NCBI GenBank assembly: GCA_964502145.1
Contig: CAZCVI010000065.1
Coordinates: forward strand, 1-44,474
From: CAZCVI01 sp964502145
Lineage (GTDB): Bacteria > Acidobacteriota > Aminicenantia > UBA2199
Reading direction: 5' to 3'
Length of the DNA: 44,474 nucleotides
Positions 8,271-16,370 of this stretch are shown here, piece by piece (position 1 is the first letter of the stretch; each line of letters opens with the position of its first letter). The notes under the pieces were generated by a model. That model ran no database searches. It was not told the origin of the DNA and was given only the letters and a program-made list of their open reading frames with translations. A program made the translations under genes and the position numbers.

Positions 8271-9065
8271 GTGAATATCGACAGCCAAGCATTAATGGAT
8301 CAACAGCTCGGGTTTCTCAAAGACAGTAAGCCTGATAGTCAGGTGAATCAATATAAAAGCACCCAGCAATTGCGTTTTAACGCGTTGCGCCAGGAAAGCA
8401 AGGACATTACCTTAACTACCGAGGAAGGTGATACCGTGACTATTTCCGCCTTGGATGAATTTAAGGCTTCGTATATGTCCTATGATTATACCGGTTCAGT
8501 TAAAGGTGGCACTACTTCCGTGAACTCCCAGGAATTTACTGCTGCCACGAACAATTCCTTGCAGATTTCCGTGCAGGGTGATTTGAACGAGGAAGAAAAA
8601 AACGATGTCGCCGAAATACTGGGGAAATTGGATGAGATCATGACCAGTTTGGTCAAAGGTGATATTGAAAGCGTGTTAAAAGGAACATTCGGTTTGATGG
8701 ATGAAGCCGATACAATAAATTCTATTGATGCTGTTCTCCAGTTCCACCAACAGATATCCATGGAACAGCAAACCATGACCCAAATGACTGGTCAGCCTCC
8801 CAAACCCGCAGATTCTGGAAAGGAAAATGGGAATGGGAATGACCCTATTTTGTCTGCTGCCAACTTGGTAGCCAAGATTTCCAATCAGGTAATGCAGCTC
8901 ATCGACCAATCTGGTGTGCAAGCCGAAGACTTTAAAGACTCTATGAATAATATGTTCAAGGATTTTCTGAACCAACTGGCCGCCGACCAAACAGATCCAA
9001 ATTCCCAATTAAAAGCCGGTCTATTAGAACAACTCCAAGCCAGTCTAAACCAATCCATCGCCTAG
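8271..9065 (+). CDS. Hypothetical protein, acidic and helical
   Basis: A 264-residue protein with no signal peptide or membrane segment. It is Gln-, Asp- and Ser-rich. Residues about 40-120 look beta-rich (DITLTTEEGDTVTISALDEF) and end in ISVQGDLNEEEKNDVAEILG. Long helices follow, separated by a Gly/Asn/Pro-rich linker near 170-185. The start is GTG with AAAGGAG placed 7 bases upstream, which decides it. The layout (short beta region, GDL-acidic helix, Met/Gln-rich helical tail) resembles uncharacterised proteins of sulfate reducers and related bacteria, but I cannot name a family. The gene is separate from its neighbours. Confidence 0.75.
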   Translation: MNIDSQALMDQQLGFLKDSKPDSQVNQYKSTQQLRFNALRQESKDITLTTEEGDTVTISALDEFKASYMSYDYTGSVKGGTTSVNSQEFTAATNNSLQISVQGDLNEEEKNDVAEILGKLDEIMTSLVKGDIESVLKGTFGLMDEADTINSIDAVLQFHQQISMEQQTMTQMTGQPPKPADSGKENGNGNDPILSAANLVAKISNQVMQLIDQSGVQAEDFKDSMNNMFKDFLNQLAADQTDPNSQLKAGLLEQLQASLNQSIA

Positions 9066-9210
9066 ATAAACATGGATTTTAATTTCTCAGGGTTCACCGC
9101 TAAGTTAATGGGAAATATGGGATAAATAGAAATATTCCCATTCCTCCCCATGTGGTCCTTTTCCCTGTCCCATTACCATTAACAAGTCTACAAAAATTGG
9201 CTTGGGTTTT

Positions 9211-9480
9211 TTATAAATCATTCCTTTCTGCCTTCGGATTTATATATTTTCCGATTAACTCTTGTGCTAGCTGTTTGCCCTTGTCTGTCAGTACTAATAA
9301 CTTGGTACATCCTGTCTGAATAATCCATTCTTGCTCTTCAAGTTCAGCCAATATCTCGAACGAAAATCCTTTCCAGCATTTATATGTTTTGGCTTCTGGT
9401 TCATTTCGTGAATCCTCTTCCCAGCCCATCAGGTATATTAATAGCAAACACAGTTCTTCAATTTCATGTCTCATAGGCAC
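9211..9480 (-). CDS. DUF6429-like small protein
   Basis: An 89-residue protein with the pattern EELCLLLIYLMGWEE ... CWKGFSFEILAELEEQEWI ... KLLVLTDKGKQLAQELI. This matches my recollection of DUF6429: a helical N-terminus, a WKG(F/Y)xxxxLxxLxExGxI core and a wing ending in LTxxG. The fold therefore looks like a small winged helix. Function is unknown. It is transcribed alone from the minus strand. The first Met is followed by Pro-Met-Arg, and the second Met (residue 3) would be an equally good start. Confidence 0.65.
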   Translation of the reverse strand: MPMRHEIEELCLLLIYLMGWEEDSRNEPEAKTYKCWKGFSFEILAELEEQEWIIQTGCTKLLVLTDKGKQLAQELIGKYINPKAERNDL

Positions 9481-9795
9481 TCCATTTCCATTAGAGGCAA
9501 AACACTTTCACATGCATTCCATAAAGCTTAAGGAAAGACAATATATATACAACAACTTGAATAAAAGTTTCGCCCAAGTAGGTGAATATTTAAGTCAAGC
9601 GATGGAAGATCACAAAAACAATAATGAAGAAAGATAATAGCCCGCTATAACCGACTACACCAGACGTTTCTAAAGATGAATCATCCTTAGACAGGGTGAT
9701 TGTTAAACAATGATGCTTGCACGACATGCAGGCGAGTTTCATAACTCTTCCTTGTAAATTTTCCAGCTCCTGGCAAAAAGAAATCCGTCCAGAGG

Positions 9796-9823
9796 TTGCA
9801 AAGTTCCAGATTTCTGGTATAAT
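9796..9823 (+). promoter_or_regulatory. Promoter of the 2-oxoacid:ferredoxin oxidoreductase operon
   Basis: TTGCAA (9796-9801), a 16-base spacer, and TATAAT (9818-9823) preceded by TGG, giving the extended -10 TGGTATAAT. The predicted transcript has a leader of about 150 bases. Confidence 0.6.
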
Positions 9824-9851
9824 AAGATTTAAAAGAAATGTTAAAATCTAA

Positions 9852-9953
9852 ATGAATGAGAAACCAGAAGTCAGTTCAAACAGATATGATGAGCCATTCA
9901 AACAGCTCAATACCTACAATAATAACACGGGTAACAAAAAGCAAGATTCATAA
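9852..9953 (+). CDS. Possible 33-residue leader ORF
   Basis: An ATG-initiated ORF (MNEKPEVSSNRYDEP... ending KKQDS) lies inside the predicted leader of the oxidoreductase operon and ends 25 bases before the ferredoxin gene. It is hydrophilic and has no strong Shine-Dalgarno site. It could be a small upstream ORF or chance. Confidence 0.2.
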   Translation: MNEKPEVSSNRYDEPFKQLNTYNNNTGNKKQDS

Positions 9954-9978
9954 ATCATAAATTCAAGAAGGAGGAAAC

Positions 9979-10203
9979 ATGGCAGCTAAAGGTTACGTGG
10001 AAATCTCGGTAGAAGGGTGCAAAGGGTGCGGATTATGCGTTGAGAATTGCCCCGCCAAGTGCCTTGAGATGAACATGTCCGATACCAACAGTTACGGCCT
10101 GCATTACGCCACCTTTGTTTTAGAGGATGCATGTATTGCCTGCCAAAACTGTTCTACCATCTGTCCAGATGCGGCAATCACGGTTTATAAGAAATCAAAG
10201 TAA
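9979..10203 (+). CDS. 2-oxoacid:ferredoxin oxidoreductase, delta subunit (2[4Fe-4S] ferredoxin)
   Basis: A 74-residue ferredoxin subunit that carries electrons from the catalytic subunits to free ferredoxin. Two cluster motifs are complete: Cys14-x2-Cys17-x2-Cys20-x3-Cys24-Pro, and Cys52-x2-Cys55-x2-Cys58-x3-Cys62-Pro. It is the first gene of a four-gene operon in the order delta-alpha-beta-gamma, the usual order of bacterial VorB-type clusters. A strong AAGGAGG site precedes the ATG, and an extended -10 promoter lies 155 bases upstream. Likely symbol vorD or korD; the substrate class cannot be fixed from sequence alone. Confidence 0.92.
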   Translation: MAAKGYVEISVEGCKGCGLCVENCPAKCLEMNMSDTNSYGLHYATFVLEDACIACQNCSTICPDAAITVYKKSK

Positions 10204-10300
10204 CAGTTCACACCACATTAATGTGTGGTTCCCACTGTTCCTTTCCAACTAGTTATTTTTTATTTCATGTTAATAGCAACTTTAAACAACGGAGGTAAAA

Positions 10301-11359
10301 TTGGGTGAAATAAAATTTATGAAAGGTAATGAAGCCCTGGCAGAAGCCGCAATTCGCGCTGGCTTGCAAGGGTATTTCGGATATCCCATTACCCCCCAAT
10401 CGGAGGTAGTGGAATACCTGGCTATGGAAGAACCTAAACACAATTACGTCTTATTGCAGGCAGAAAGCGAAGTGGCTTCCATTAACATGGTCTACGGCGG
10501 CGCGGCTGCTGGAGCCCGCGTCATGACCACAACATCCTCACCGGGATATTCGTTAATGCAAGAAGGTGTCTCATATATTGCCTGCGCGGAACTTCCCTGC
10601 GTGGTCGTGAACGTGCAACGGGGCGGCCCAGGATTGGGAACTATCCAAGCCAGCCAAGGCGATTATTTTCAAGCGGTAAAAGGCGGCGGCCACGGGGATT
10701 ATAAACTGATCACCCTGGCCCCAAACTCAGTTCAAGAAATGGTGGATTTCACGGGCCTGGCATTCGAACTGGCCGATAAATACAGAACTCCGGCCCTGAT
10801 CTTATCGGATGGCGCGATTGGCCAAATGATGGAAAAAGTAGTACTCCCCCCTGCAACTCCCTACAAACCGAATAAACCCTGGGCCACCACGGGTAAACCT
10901 GCAACCAGAGAACGAAACTTTATCACAAGTCTCTATATCCAATCAGAAGAAATGGAAGCAAAAAACAACCGGCTCCAAGCAAAATACAAAGAGATCAGCG
11001 ACAACGAAGTACGTTACGAAGAATATAAACTGGCTGACGCGGAAATCGTGATCACCTCTTTTGGGGTGACGTCCAGAGTGTGCAAAAAGATCGTGGATAT
11101 CGCACGGGAAGAAGGAATCAAAATGGGCCTGCTTCGCCCAATCACACTGTGGCCCTTCCCCACGGAAATCATTCAAAAACTGGCAGCAGACGACCGCGTG
11201 AAGTTTTTCATGTCGGTGGAAATGAATGTCGGCCAAATGGTTGAAGACGTCCGTCTGGCTGTGAACGGCAAAAAACCGGTGTACTTCTACGGCAGGCAGG
11301 GCGGTATCCTTCCCACCTCGGGAGAGATCCTGAACGTTGTCAAACAATATTTAAAGTAA
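10301..11359 (+). CDS. vorB: 2-oxoacid:ferredoxin oxidoreductase, alpha subunit (VorB/KorA type)
   Basis: Catalytic subunit of an oxygen-sensitive, CoA-dependent enzyme that oxidatively decarboxylates a 2-oxoacid and reduces ferredoxin; 352 residues, the usual length. The N-terminus KFMKGNEALAEAAIRAG and FGYPITPQSEVVEYLA is characteristic of the pyrimidine-binding domain of VorB/KorA proteins, followed by a transketolase C-like domain around LRPITLWPFP. The start is TTG with GGAGGT just 4 bases before it; the next in-frame ATG, six codons later, would cut the conserved first strand, so I keep TTG. The gene is 97 bases after the ferredoxin gene and 13 before the beta gene. Branched-chain 2-oxoacid or 2-oxoglutarate are the likely substrates. 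Confidence 0.92.
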   Translation: MGEIKFMKGNEALAEAAIRAGLQGYFGYPITPQSEVVEYLAMEEPKHNYVLLQAESEVASINMVYGGAAAGARVMTTTSSPGYSLMQEGVSYIACAELPCVVVNVQRGGPGLGTIQASQGDYFQAVKGGGHGDYKLITLAPNSVQEMVDFTGLAFELADKYRTPALILSDGAIGQMMEKVVLPPATPYKPNKPWATTGKPATRERNFITSLYIQSEEMEAKNNRLQAKYKEISDNEVRYEEYKLADAEIVITSFGVTSRVCKKIVDIAREEGIKMGLLRPITLWPFPTEIIQKLAADDRVKFFMSVEMNVGQMVEDVRLAVNGKKPVYFYGRQGGILPTSGEILNVVKQYLK

Positions 11360-11372
11360 GAGGAGAACAACC

Positions 11373-12128
11373 ATGAAAGAAGGATACGAATTGGTATATA
11401 AACGACCGAAAACACTCCTTAGCAAACGCATGCACTATTGTCCGGGATGTTTCCACGCCACGGTTCACAAGTTATTGATGGAAGTGGTGGAAGAGATGAA
11501 TATCCAGGAAAAAACAGTGGGTGTGTGCCCGGTAGGATGCTCGGTTTTTGCTTATGATTACATGGATATAGACATGCAAGAAGCCGCTCATGGCCGCGCA
11601 GCGGCTGTAGCCACGGCAATCAAACGCATGTTACCGGACCGCTTTGTTTTCTCCTACCAGGGAGACGGTGACTTGGCAGCTATTGGCACGGCAGAAACTA
11701 TTCATGCCTGCAACCGGGGTGAGAATTTCACTTTTATCTTTATCAATAATGGCATTTACGGCATGACTGGCGGTCAAATGGCCCCCACGACGCTTCCGGG
11801 TCAAAAAACCACGACTTCCCCTTATGGTCGCGACATCACCAAGGTAGGACAACCATTAAGAATGGCGGAAATGATAGCGACACTGGACCGGGTGGCTTAT
11901 GTAGAACGCGTGACCTGCAATACACCGGCCAATGCCCGCAAAACCAAAAAAGCGCTCAGGAAAGCCTTTGAAATCCAGGCGAAAGGACTGGGAACCACGT
12001 TTATTGAAGTGGCGTCGAATTGTCCTTCAGGCTGGAAATGCACGCCTGTAGAATCTCTCACCTGGTTGAAAGATAAGGTTTATCCCTACTTCCCCCTGGG
12101 CGTATTTAAAGAACCACCGAAAGAATAG
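11373..12128 (+). CDS. 2-oxoacid:ferredoxin oxidoreductase, beta subunit (thiamine pyrophosphate-binding)
   Basis: A 251-residue TPP-binding subunit that works with the alpha subunit in decarboxylation. The TPP/Mg motif is GDGD at 97-100 followed by Asn125-Asn126 in FINNGIYGMTGGQ. Cysteines occur as CPGC (23-26) and CPVGC (52-56), positions used for an iron-sulfur cluster in related subunits. AGAGGAG lies 8 bases upstream of the ATG. It follows the alpha gene after 13 bases and precedes gamma by 9, so the operon is tight. Likely symbol vorA or korB. Confidence 0.92.
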   Translation: MKEGYELVYKRPKTLLSKRMHYCPGCFHATVHKLLMEVVEEMNIQEKTVGVCPVGCSVFAYDYMDIDMQEAAHGRAAAVATAIKRMLPDRFVFSYQGDGDLAAIGTAETIHACNRGENFTFIFINNGIYGMTGGQMAPTTLPGQKTTTSPYGRDITKVGQPLRMAEMIATLDRVAYVERVTCNTPANARKTKKALRKAFEIQAKGLGTTFIEVASNCPSGWKCTPVESLTWLKDKVYPYFPLGVFKEPPKE

Positions 12129-12137
12129 GAGACAAAA

Positions 12138-12674
12138 ATGTTATTTGAAACAATTTTCTCAGGCTTTGGCGGACAAGGTGTATTATCAATGGGAAAGCTG
12201 CTGGCTTACTCGGCTATGAAAGAAGGTAAAGAAGTGAGTTGGATGCCTTCATATGGCCCAGAAATGCGGGGTGGTACGGCTAATTGTATGGTCAATATCA
12301 GTGATGAACCGATTTCTTCACCGGTAGTGAATGAATATGATGTAGTCGTGGTGCTCAACTTACCTTCTTTAAAGAAATTCGAATCGCATGTGAAAAAGGG
12401 TGGGTTGTTGCTTTGGGAAAGCAGTACGATTAAGTTCCCGCCTACGCGCACGGATATTCAAATTGTGGCTCTTCCGGCAGTCGATAAAGCCAACACGGAA
12501 TTAAAGAACGTGAAGGTGATGAACATGATCATTCTGGGAGCGCTGGTCAAATTGAAACATCTGGTCAAGCCGGAATCGCTAATCATCGCGCTCAAAGAGA
12601 CGTTGCCAGTGCGTCACCACAACCTGATCCCACTGAACCAACAAGCCATCGAATTAGGCATGAGCCTAGTATAA
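12138..12674 (+). CDS. 2-oxoacid:ferredoxin oxidoreductase, gamma subunit
   Basis: A 178-residue subunit of the POR/KOR gamma family. The glycine-rich opening SGFGGQGVLSMGKLLAYSA and the later SYGPEMRGGTANCMVNIS are hallmarks of the gamma domain, which binds CoA-related moieties and completes the enzyme. It is the last gene of the operon. Downstream, between this gene and the convergent TPR gene, lies the REP-like double hairpin at 12723-12805, which could help separate the convergent transcripts. Likely symbol vorC or korC. Confidence 0.92.
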   Translation: MLFETIFSGFGGQGVLSMGKLLAYSAMKEGKEVSWMPSYGPEMRGGTANCMVNISDEPISSPVVNEYDVVVVLNLPSLKKFESHVKKGGLLLWESSTIKFPPTRTDIQIVALPAVDKANTELKNVKVMNMIILGALVKLKHLVKPESLIIALKETLPVRHHNLIPLNQQAIELGMSLV

Positions 12675-12722
12675 AGAAGGAAGCTAGGAATTATAACCGG
12701 AAAGGAACTCTTGCAATTCAGA

Positions 12723-12805
12723 GTTCTTGGAAACAGTTGAATAAAATAATGCGACAAGGATGTCGCGTCTACGTAGACGCGCCATCCTGGCGCATTAATA
12801 AGCGG
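12723..12805 (-). repeat. REP-like double-hairpin repeat, second copy (inverted)
   Basis: The reverse complement matches 2531-2613 closely, including both hairpins (GCGCCAGGATGGCGC and GCGACATCCTTGTCGC), the central GTCTACGTAGAC palindrome and the flank CTGTTTCCAAGAACT. Differences between copies include compensatory-looking changes in the stems and loops. It lies between two convergent operons. Confidence 0.82.
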
Positions 12806-12853
12806 CGAAAACATGGTCTTGGATACGATCTGAGGCAGAAATCATTGAATGAG

Positions 12854-13777
12854 TTAATTTAATGATTGTATTATTTCTTTGGCAATGGGGGTATTGGAAT
12901 TTTCAGGGTCCAGGGTGATGAACGTATTGAGAAGTTCTTTGGCTTTGGCATTATTATTGAGTCCCAGGTAGATGATTCCCAGTTGATAAAAAGCATCGGC
13001 ATAATGGCTATCCAAGGCGATCAATTTTTCAAGGACCGTTTTGGCTTCATCGGTATTGTTCAGGTTTACCAGACAGATAGCGTGGTTGTATAGGGCTTCC
13101 GTGTCTGTAATGCCCAGGTCAAACGCTTTTTTGTAGAATGTCGTTGCTTTTTTAAAATCGCCTTTTTTGGCATATAGTTTCCCAGCAGAGGCCAGAGATA
13201 AGAGGAAATCCGGTTTTAGTTGCAGGGATTTTTCATAATCAGCAAGCGCTTTATCTTTATCTCCTAGTCGTTCATACCCCACGGCCCGATTAAAAAACAG
13301 GATAAAATGGTCCGGGAATTTTTCAATCAATTGGTTGAGTGTGGTTATCGCTTCAGCGTATTTTCCCGAGGTCAGGAGTATCTGGGCGTCCACCATCAGA
13401 GAATTGGACTCATTGGTTGTTTTTACTTGCAGCACTTCCAACTCGGTATTGAACTCGCCAAGCTGCGCCACTTGCAAACGAATAGAACTTTGGACGGGTA
13501 CAAACCCCTCCTTTTCCAAGGTGATGGCGAACACGCCATGGGTCAAACCGCCTTTATAAAAATAACCTTTGCTGTCCGTTTCCATTTCATATTTCAAGGT
13601 CTGATTCTTCAGGGAGGTAATAGTAATTTTTACTTTTCCCAGTGGTTCACCAGTGCCTTTGACTGTGATCATGCCTTTCAGGGAGCTGGAGTTGGCATAA
13701 AGAGAGGTGTGCCAGAGGAACAACAGACCTCCCAGGCACAAGAGAGTGAATGCCATCATTTTACTGTATTTATTCAT
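12854..13777 (-). CDS. Secreted TPR protein with N-terminal carboxypeptidase-regulatory-like domain
   Basis: A 307-residue exported protein. A signal peptide (hydrophobic TLLCLGGLLFLW, cleavage likely after SLYA) is followed by a transthyretin-like/carboxypeptidase-regulatory-like domain (GMITVKGTGEPLGKVKITIT ... SKGYFYKGGL). About five TPR units come after it from residue 125 (for example FNRAVGYERLGDKDKALADY). Such proteins are usually periplasmic scaffolds. Its ATG overlaps the end of the upstream GWxTD gene by 8 bases, and its AAGGAG site lies inside that gene, so translation is probably coupled and the products may act together. Confidence 0.85.
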   Translation of the reverse strand: MNKYSKMMAFTLLCLGGLLFLWHTSLYANSSSLKGMITVKGTGEPLGKVKITITSLKNQTLKYEMETDSKGYFYKGGLTHGVFAITLEKEGFVPVQSSIRLQVAQLGEFNTELEVLQVKTTNESNSLMVDAQILLTSGKYAEAITTLNQLIEKFPDHFILFFNRAVGYERLGDKDKALADYEKSLQLKPDFLLSLASAGKLYAKKGDFKKATTFYKKAFDLGITDTEALYNHAICLVNLNNTDEAKTVLEKLIALDSHYADAFYQLGIIYLGLNNNAKAKELLNTFITLDPENSNTPIAKEIIQSLN

Positions 13778-15749
13778 CGTTCGACTCCTTTTTTATTTGT
13801 TTTTGTTTTCTTTTGGGGGGTGTGTCTTTTATTTTTTTGGCCCTATCGTAATAGGTTTTGGCGTTGTGTTTGTCGCCCATATTCAAATAGGTAGCGGCCA
13901 GTAAATTATTGATTTCCACCGTGTCGCCGTATTGGCGAATTTTTTGCAGGTATTTTAATGCCGCAGGATAACGCTTTAAGGCAATGCTTGAATTGGCCAA
14001 CATCAATAAGGTGGCATATTCCTTTTTTACCTCTTCAGGTTCCAACAGTTCTACCACGCGGGCATATTCATTGGCCACATAATAGGCTTTGGCAATAATA
14101 GGCTTTGAAGCGGCATTCCACAAGGTTTGTGGAATCCGCTTGAAATACTCAATACTGCGCCCGGTGTTTCCTGCGGTCAGGTATTGCTGGGCCAAAACAA
14201 ATAAATAATTGTCCCACGATGTTTTGGGATCAGGTCGTTCCATCACAAAGGGACGGCTCACTGCCATATGAAACGGCAGCACATGAACTATGGAACTTTT
14301 GTTCCCACCTGCGGGATTCTTCACCTGCACAAAGTAGGTGCCATCGGGTACATCCTGTAATGATTTACGGAACAAAAAACGATTCGCCCCAAACGGTTGA
14401 ATATCCAGCATTATAGGGGCAGTATGCGCCGCCTTTTTTTCCAAGGAAACCTGGGGTACTTGAGTGCTATACACGACACCCTCCAATGTATCTTTCTGAC
14501 TGAAATTACGAGTGGGATCAACCAATACGAGGTAATCATCCGCCGCAAAAGAAAGATAAGAGGCAGGTCGAACCTCTTTTAATTGATAGCCGAGTACCAA
14601 AGCCAAGGAATTGGGTAAACTGGAAACAGAAACAGGGCTTTTATAAGTAAAAAATTCCTGGGTGCTATTATTAAAAAAAGTGAGCACAACATTGTATTCA
14701 CCTTCAAGAACAGGCACAAAGTTTTGAAAGACGACTTTTCTGCCCTGGATGTTTTGTTTTTTAGTCTTGTCCGCCTGGAAATGGATGACCTGACGATCTT
14801 GAAAAACAATACCACCGTCCAACTTTTCGATACTGATAAACAGGTGAATTTCAGCATTAAAAAGCTCCGGGGAGATTGGTTTGAGGTTCAGGGTTTCAGC
14901 CGCCAACGCATAGTGGATAAAATGGATATCTTGATTGGGAATAACCGTGAGATATCCATACCCCATTATTTCGCGGGTAGTATGGGTGACCTTAACAACA
15001 CCGGTGGGCGATTGGAAACTTTGAATATAGGATTGTTCAACTTCCCGTTCCGGTAGACTATAAATCTGGTTCAAGGCAAGATTAGAGGAATTAATGTTCG
15101 TGCCACCAGTGGGATCGCCCTCGTTTGGAACAATAGAAAGAGAAGCGGAAGCGAGTTCGGCAGAATTCATTTTTATTCCTTTATATGCATTCGCGATAGT
15201 GCGCATGCGATTGGCGGTTTGGGGCGAAAGCAGGTCCATGGGACCATGAAGACCGGGCATATACAACTGGTAATCACCGGTATCGTGGGGGCGGAAAAAA
15301 ACGAGGTTCATAAAGGGTAAGAGGCCCGGTTTATCCGTGTTCTCGTAGTTCCACAACTCGCATTCCACCAGTTCTTGGTAGCCGCTGAATGTGCTCAGGT
15401 GGGTTGGTTTTCCCAGCAGGATATATATTCTGCCGCGATCCGAGTTCACGCCATGTAAATTTTGTTTAGCGTAAGCCATGCGGCGGTAAAATTCCATTTG
15501 ATATTCATTTTGCGGGGTAGTGGGGGTCGTATCGCGGGATTTCCAGAAGAGTGTTTGAAATCGTTCATGTTCCTCTTCAGTGGCCAGTAATTTGGCTACC
15601 GATCGTTCCAGACCAGTCATAATAATATCCACTTCCTGCAACCATTTTTTCCAGGAATCGGTTTTTTTCTCTGCCCGCAACAGGGGATTCAGCGCGACAC
15701 TTAAAAGAAAAATGACCAGCACGTAACGTAACACGGAATGTTTTATCAT
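13770..15749 (-). CDS. GWxTD domain-containing protein with C-terminal TPR-like repeats
   Basis: Exported protein of about 659 residues from the chosen ATG. The N-terminus MIKHSVLRYVLVIFLLSVAL is a signal peptide. The GWxTD domain follows: WKKWLQEVD, then FQTLFWKSRDTTPTTPQNEYQ, a segment pairing FWxxRDxxPxTxxNE with DRGRIYILLGKP. A beta-rich middle region and TPR-like repeats (after about residue 515) complete it. GWxTD proteins are unknown in function and common in Acidobacteriota-like lineages, often near TonB receptors. The frame is open 16 codons further upstream, but the ATG at 15749 has a TATAAT exactly six bases before it, which argues for this start and for a leaderless message. A second GWxTD gene is at 24156-25085. 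Confidence 0.87.
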   Translation of the reverse strand: MIKHSVLRYVLVIFLLSVALNPLLRAEKKTDSWKKWLQEVDIIMTGLERSVAKLLATEEEHERFQTLFWKSRDTTPTTPQNEYQMEFYRRMAYAKQNLHGVNSDRGRIYILLGKPTHLSTFSGYQELVECELWNYENTDKPGLLPFMNLVFFRPHDTGDYQLYMPGLHGPMDLLSPQTANRMRTIANAYKGIKMNSAELASASLSIVPNEGDPTGGTNINSSNLALNQIYSLPEREVEQSYIQSFQSPTGVVKVTHTTREIMGYGYLTVIPNQDIHFIHYALAAETLNLKPISPELFNAEIHLFISIEKLDGGIVFQDRQVIHFQADKTKKQNIQGRKVVFQNFVPVLEGEYNVVLTFFNNSTQEFFTYKSPVSVSSLPNSLALVLGYQLKEVRPASYLSFAADDYLVLVDPTRNFSQKDTLEGVVYSTQVPQVSLEKKAAHTAPIMLDIQPFGANRFLFRKSLQDVPDGTYFVQVKNPAGGNKSSIVHVLPFHMAVSRPFVMERPDPKTSWDNYLFVLAQQYLTAGNTGRSIEYFKRIPQTLWNAASKPIIAKAYYVANEYARVVELLEPEEVKKEYATLLMLANSSIALKRYPAALKYLQKIRQYGDTVEINNLLAATYLNMGDKHNAKTYYDRAKKIKDTPPKRKQKQIKKESNDE

Positions 15750-15755
15750 GCACCT

Positions 15756-15761
15756 ATTATA
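15756..15761 (-). promoter_or_regulatory. Extended -10 box (TGGTATAAT) six bases before the GWxTD ATG
   Basis: On the minus strand TGGTATAAT is followed by AGGTGC and ATG. The -35 region is a T-run without consensus, as allowed for extended -10 promoters. A start six bases downstream would fall on the A of the ATG. Confidence 0.55.
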
Positions 15762-15953
15762 CCAAAACCAGGGGATAAAAAAAAGGGCTAAGAACAACGC
15801 GAAAATCGTCAGGCTTTCCTTTTTCCATAAAATAGCCTTTGATTGCCTTGATATTTTCTCTTAAATCACGTATAATTGCCTTGGAAAAAGTCGATAAATA
15901 AAACATTTCTCTTAAAAGCGAGGTTATAAAAGCATTATGGAACGAGCTATAAA

Positions 15954-16277
15954 TCAAGCTTCTTGCCACATGAAACGTTTTAAATCCACGCGGTCATGTT
16001 CATCCAATTCAATCCCTTCAGAGAGCAACAGGTGTTTTTGTTGTTCGTACCCTTCGCCAAAAGGCAAGGAAATGCACCCCTTGATATTAATCACCCGGTG
16101 CCACGGCAGCTTATCATTCTCTGAAGAGGAGTGCAGCACCCACGCCACCTGCCGTGCCGCCCGGTAATTACCCGCCATAAAAGCAATCTGCCCATATGTG
16201 GCCACCCGCCCATAAGGAATACTCTTAATGACTTGTTTTACCTGTTCTGCAAAGGATATATCGTTCATAGTTTCCAT
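15954..16277 (-). CDS. MGMT-family alkyltransferase-like protein (ATL)
   Basis: A 107-residue DNA-binding repair protein related to the C-terminal domain of O6-alkylguanine-DNA alkyltransferase. The fold signature IPYGRVATYGQIA (20-32) and the Arg-containing YRAARQVAWVL helix (38-48) are present. The active-site PCHR motif reads Pro58-Trp59-His60-Arg61, so tryptophan replaces the acceptor cysteine. Such ATL proteins bind O6-alkylguanine and hand it to nucleotide excision repair rather than removing the alkyl group; this is family knowledge. It is a separate minus-strand gene, about 90 bases after the restriction endonuclease gene. Confidence 0.92.
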   Translation of the reverse strand: METMNDISFAEQVKQVIKSIPYGRVATYGQIAFMAGNYRAARQVAWVLHSSSENDKLPWHRVINIKGCISLPFGEGYEQQKHLLLSEGIELDEHDRVDLKRFMWQEA

Positions 16278-16370
16278 CTTTATCGCATCATCCTTGTTGT
16301 TTCGGTTTTATTAAAACAAAATTGAGTACACCTTCTTCTGACTGAATTAGAAATGGTTAAGGTCATCTGG

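Larger units (their letters stand above)
9481..9978. other. Intergenic region before the ferredoxin oxidoreductase operon
   Basis: About 500 bases. A weak plus-strand ORF ending at 9637 has no ribosome binding site and overlaps the DUF6429-like gene, so I do not call it. The right part holds a good promoter (9796-9823) and a leader of about 150 bases containing a possible short ORF (9852-9953). Confidence 0.5.

Noticed and set aside
9389..9637. 82-codon plus-strand ORF overlapping the DUF6429-like gene
   Set aside because: Its first half is antisense to a better gene and it has no ribosome binding site. The short helical C-terminal part (from the ATG near 9513) is not enough to support a call.
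10943..11347. Long minus-strand ORF (134 codons) inside the alpha subunit gene
   Set aside because: Fully covered by the vorB coding sequence on the plus strand, His/Phe-rich composition typical of an antisense shadow, no ribosome binding site.
11373..12128. Beta subunit as acetolactate synthase-like or pyruvate oxidase-like TPP enzyme
   Set aside because: Length, operon context and the CPGC/CPVGC plus GDGD-NN layout fit the 2-oxoacid:ferredoxin oxidoreductase beta subunit.
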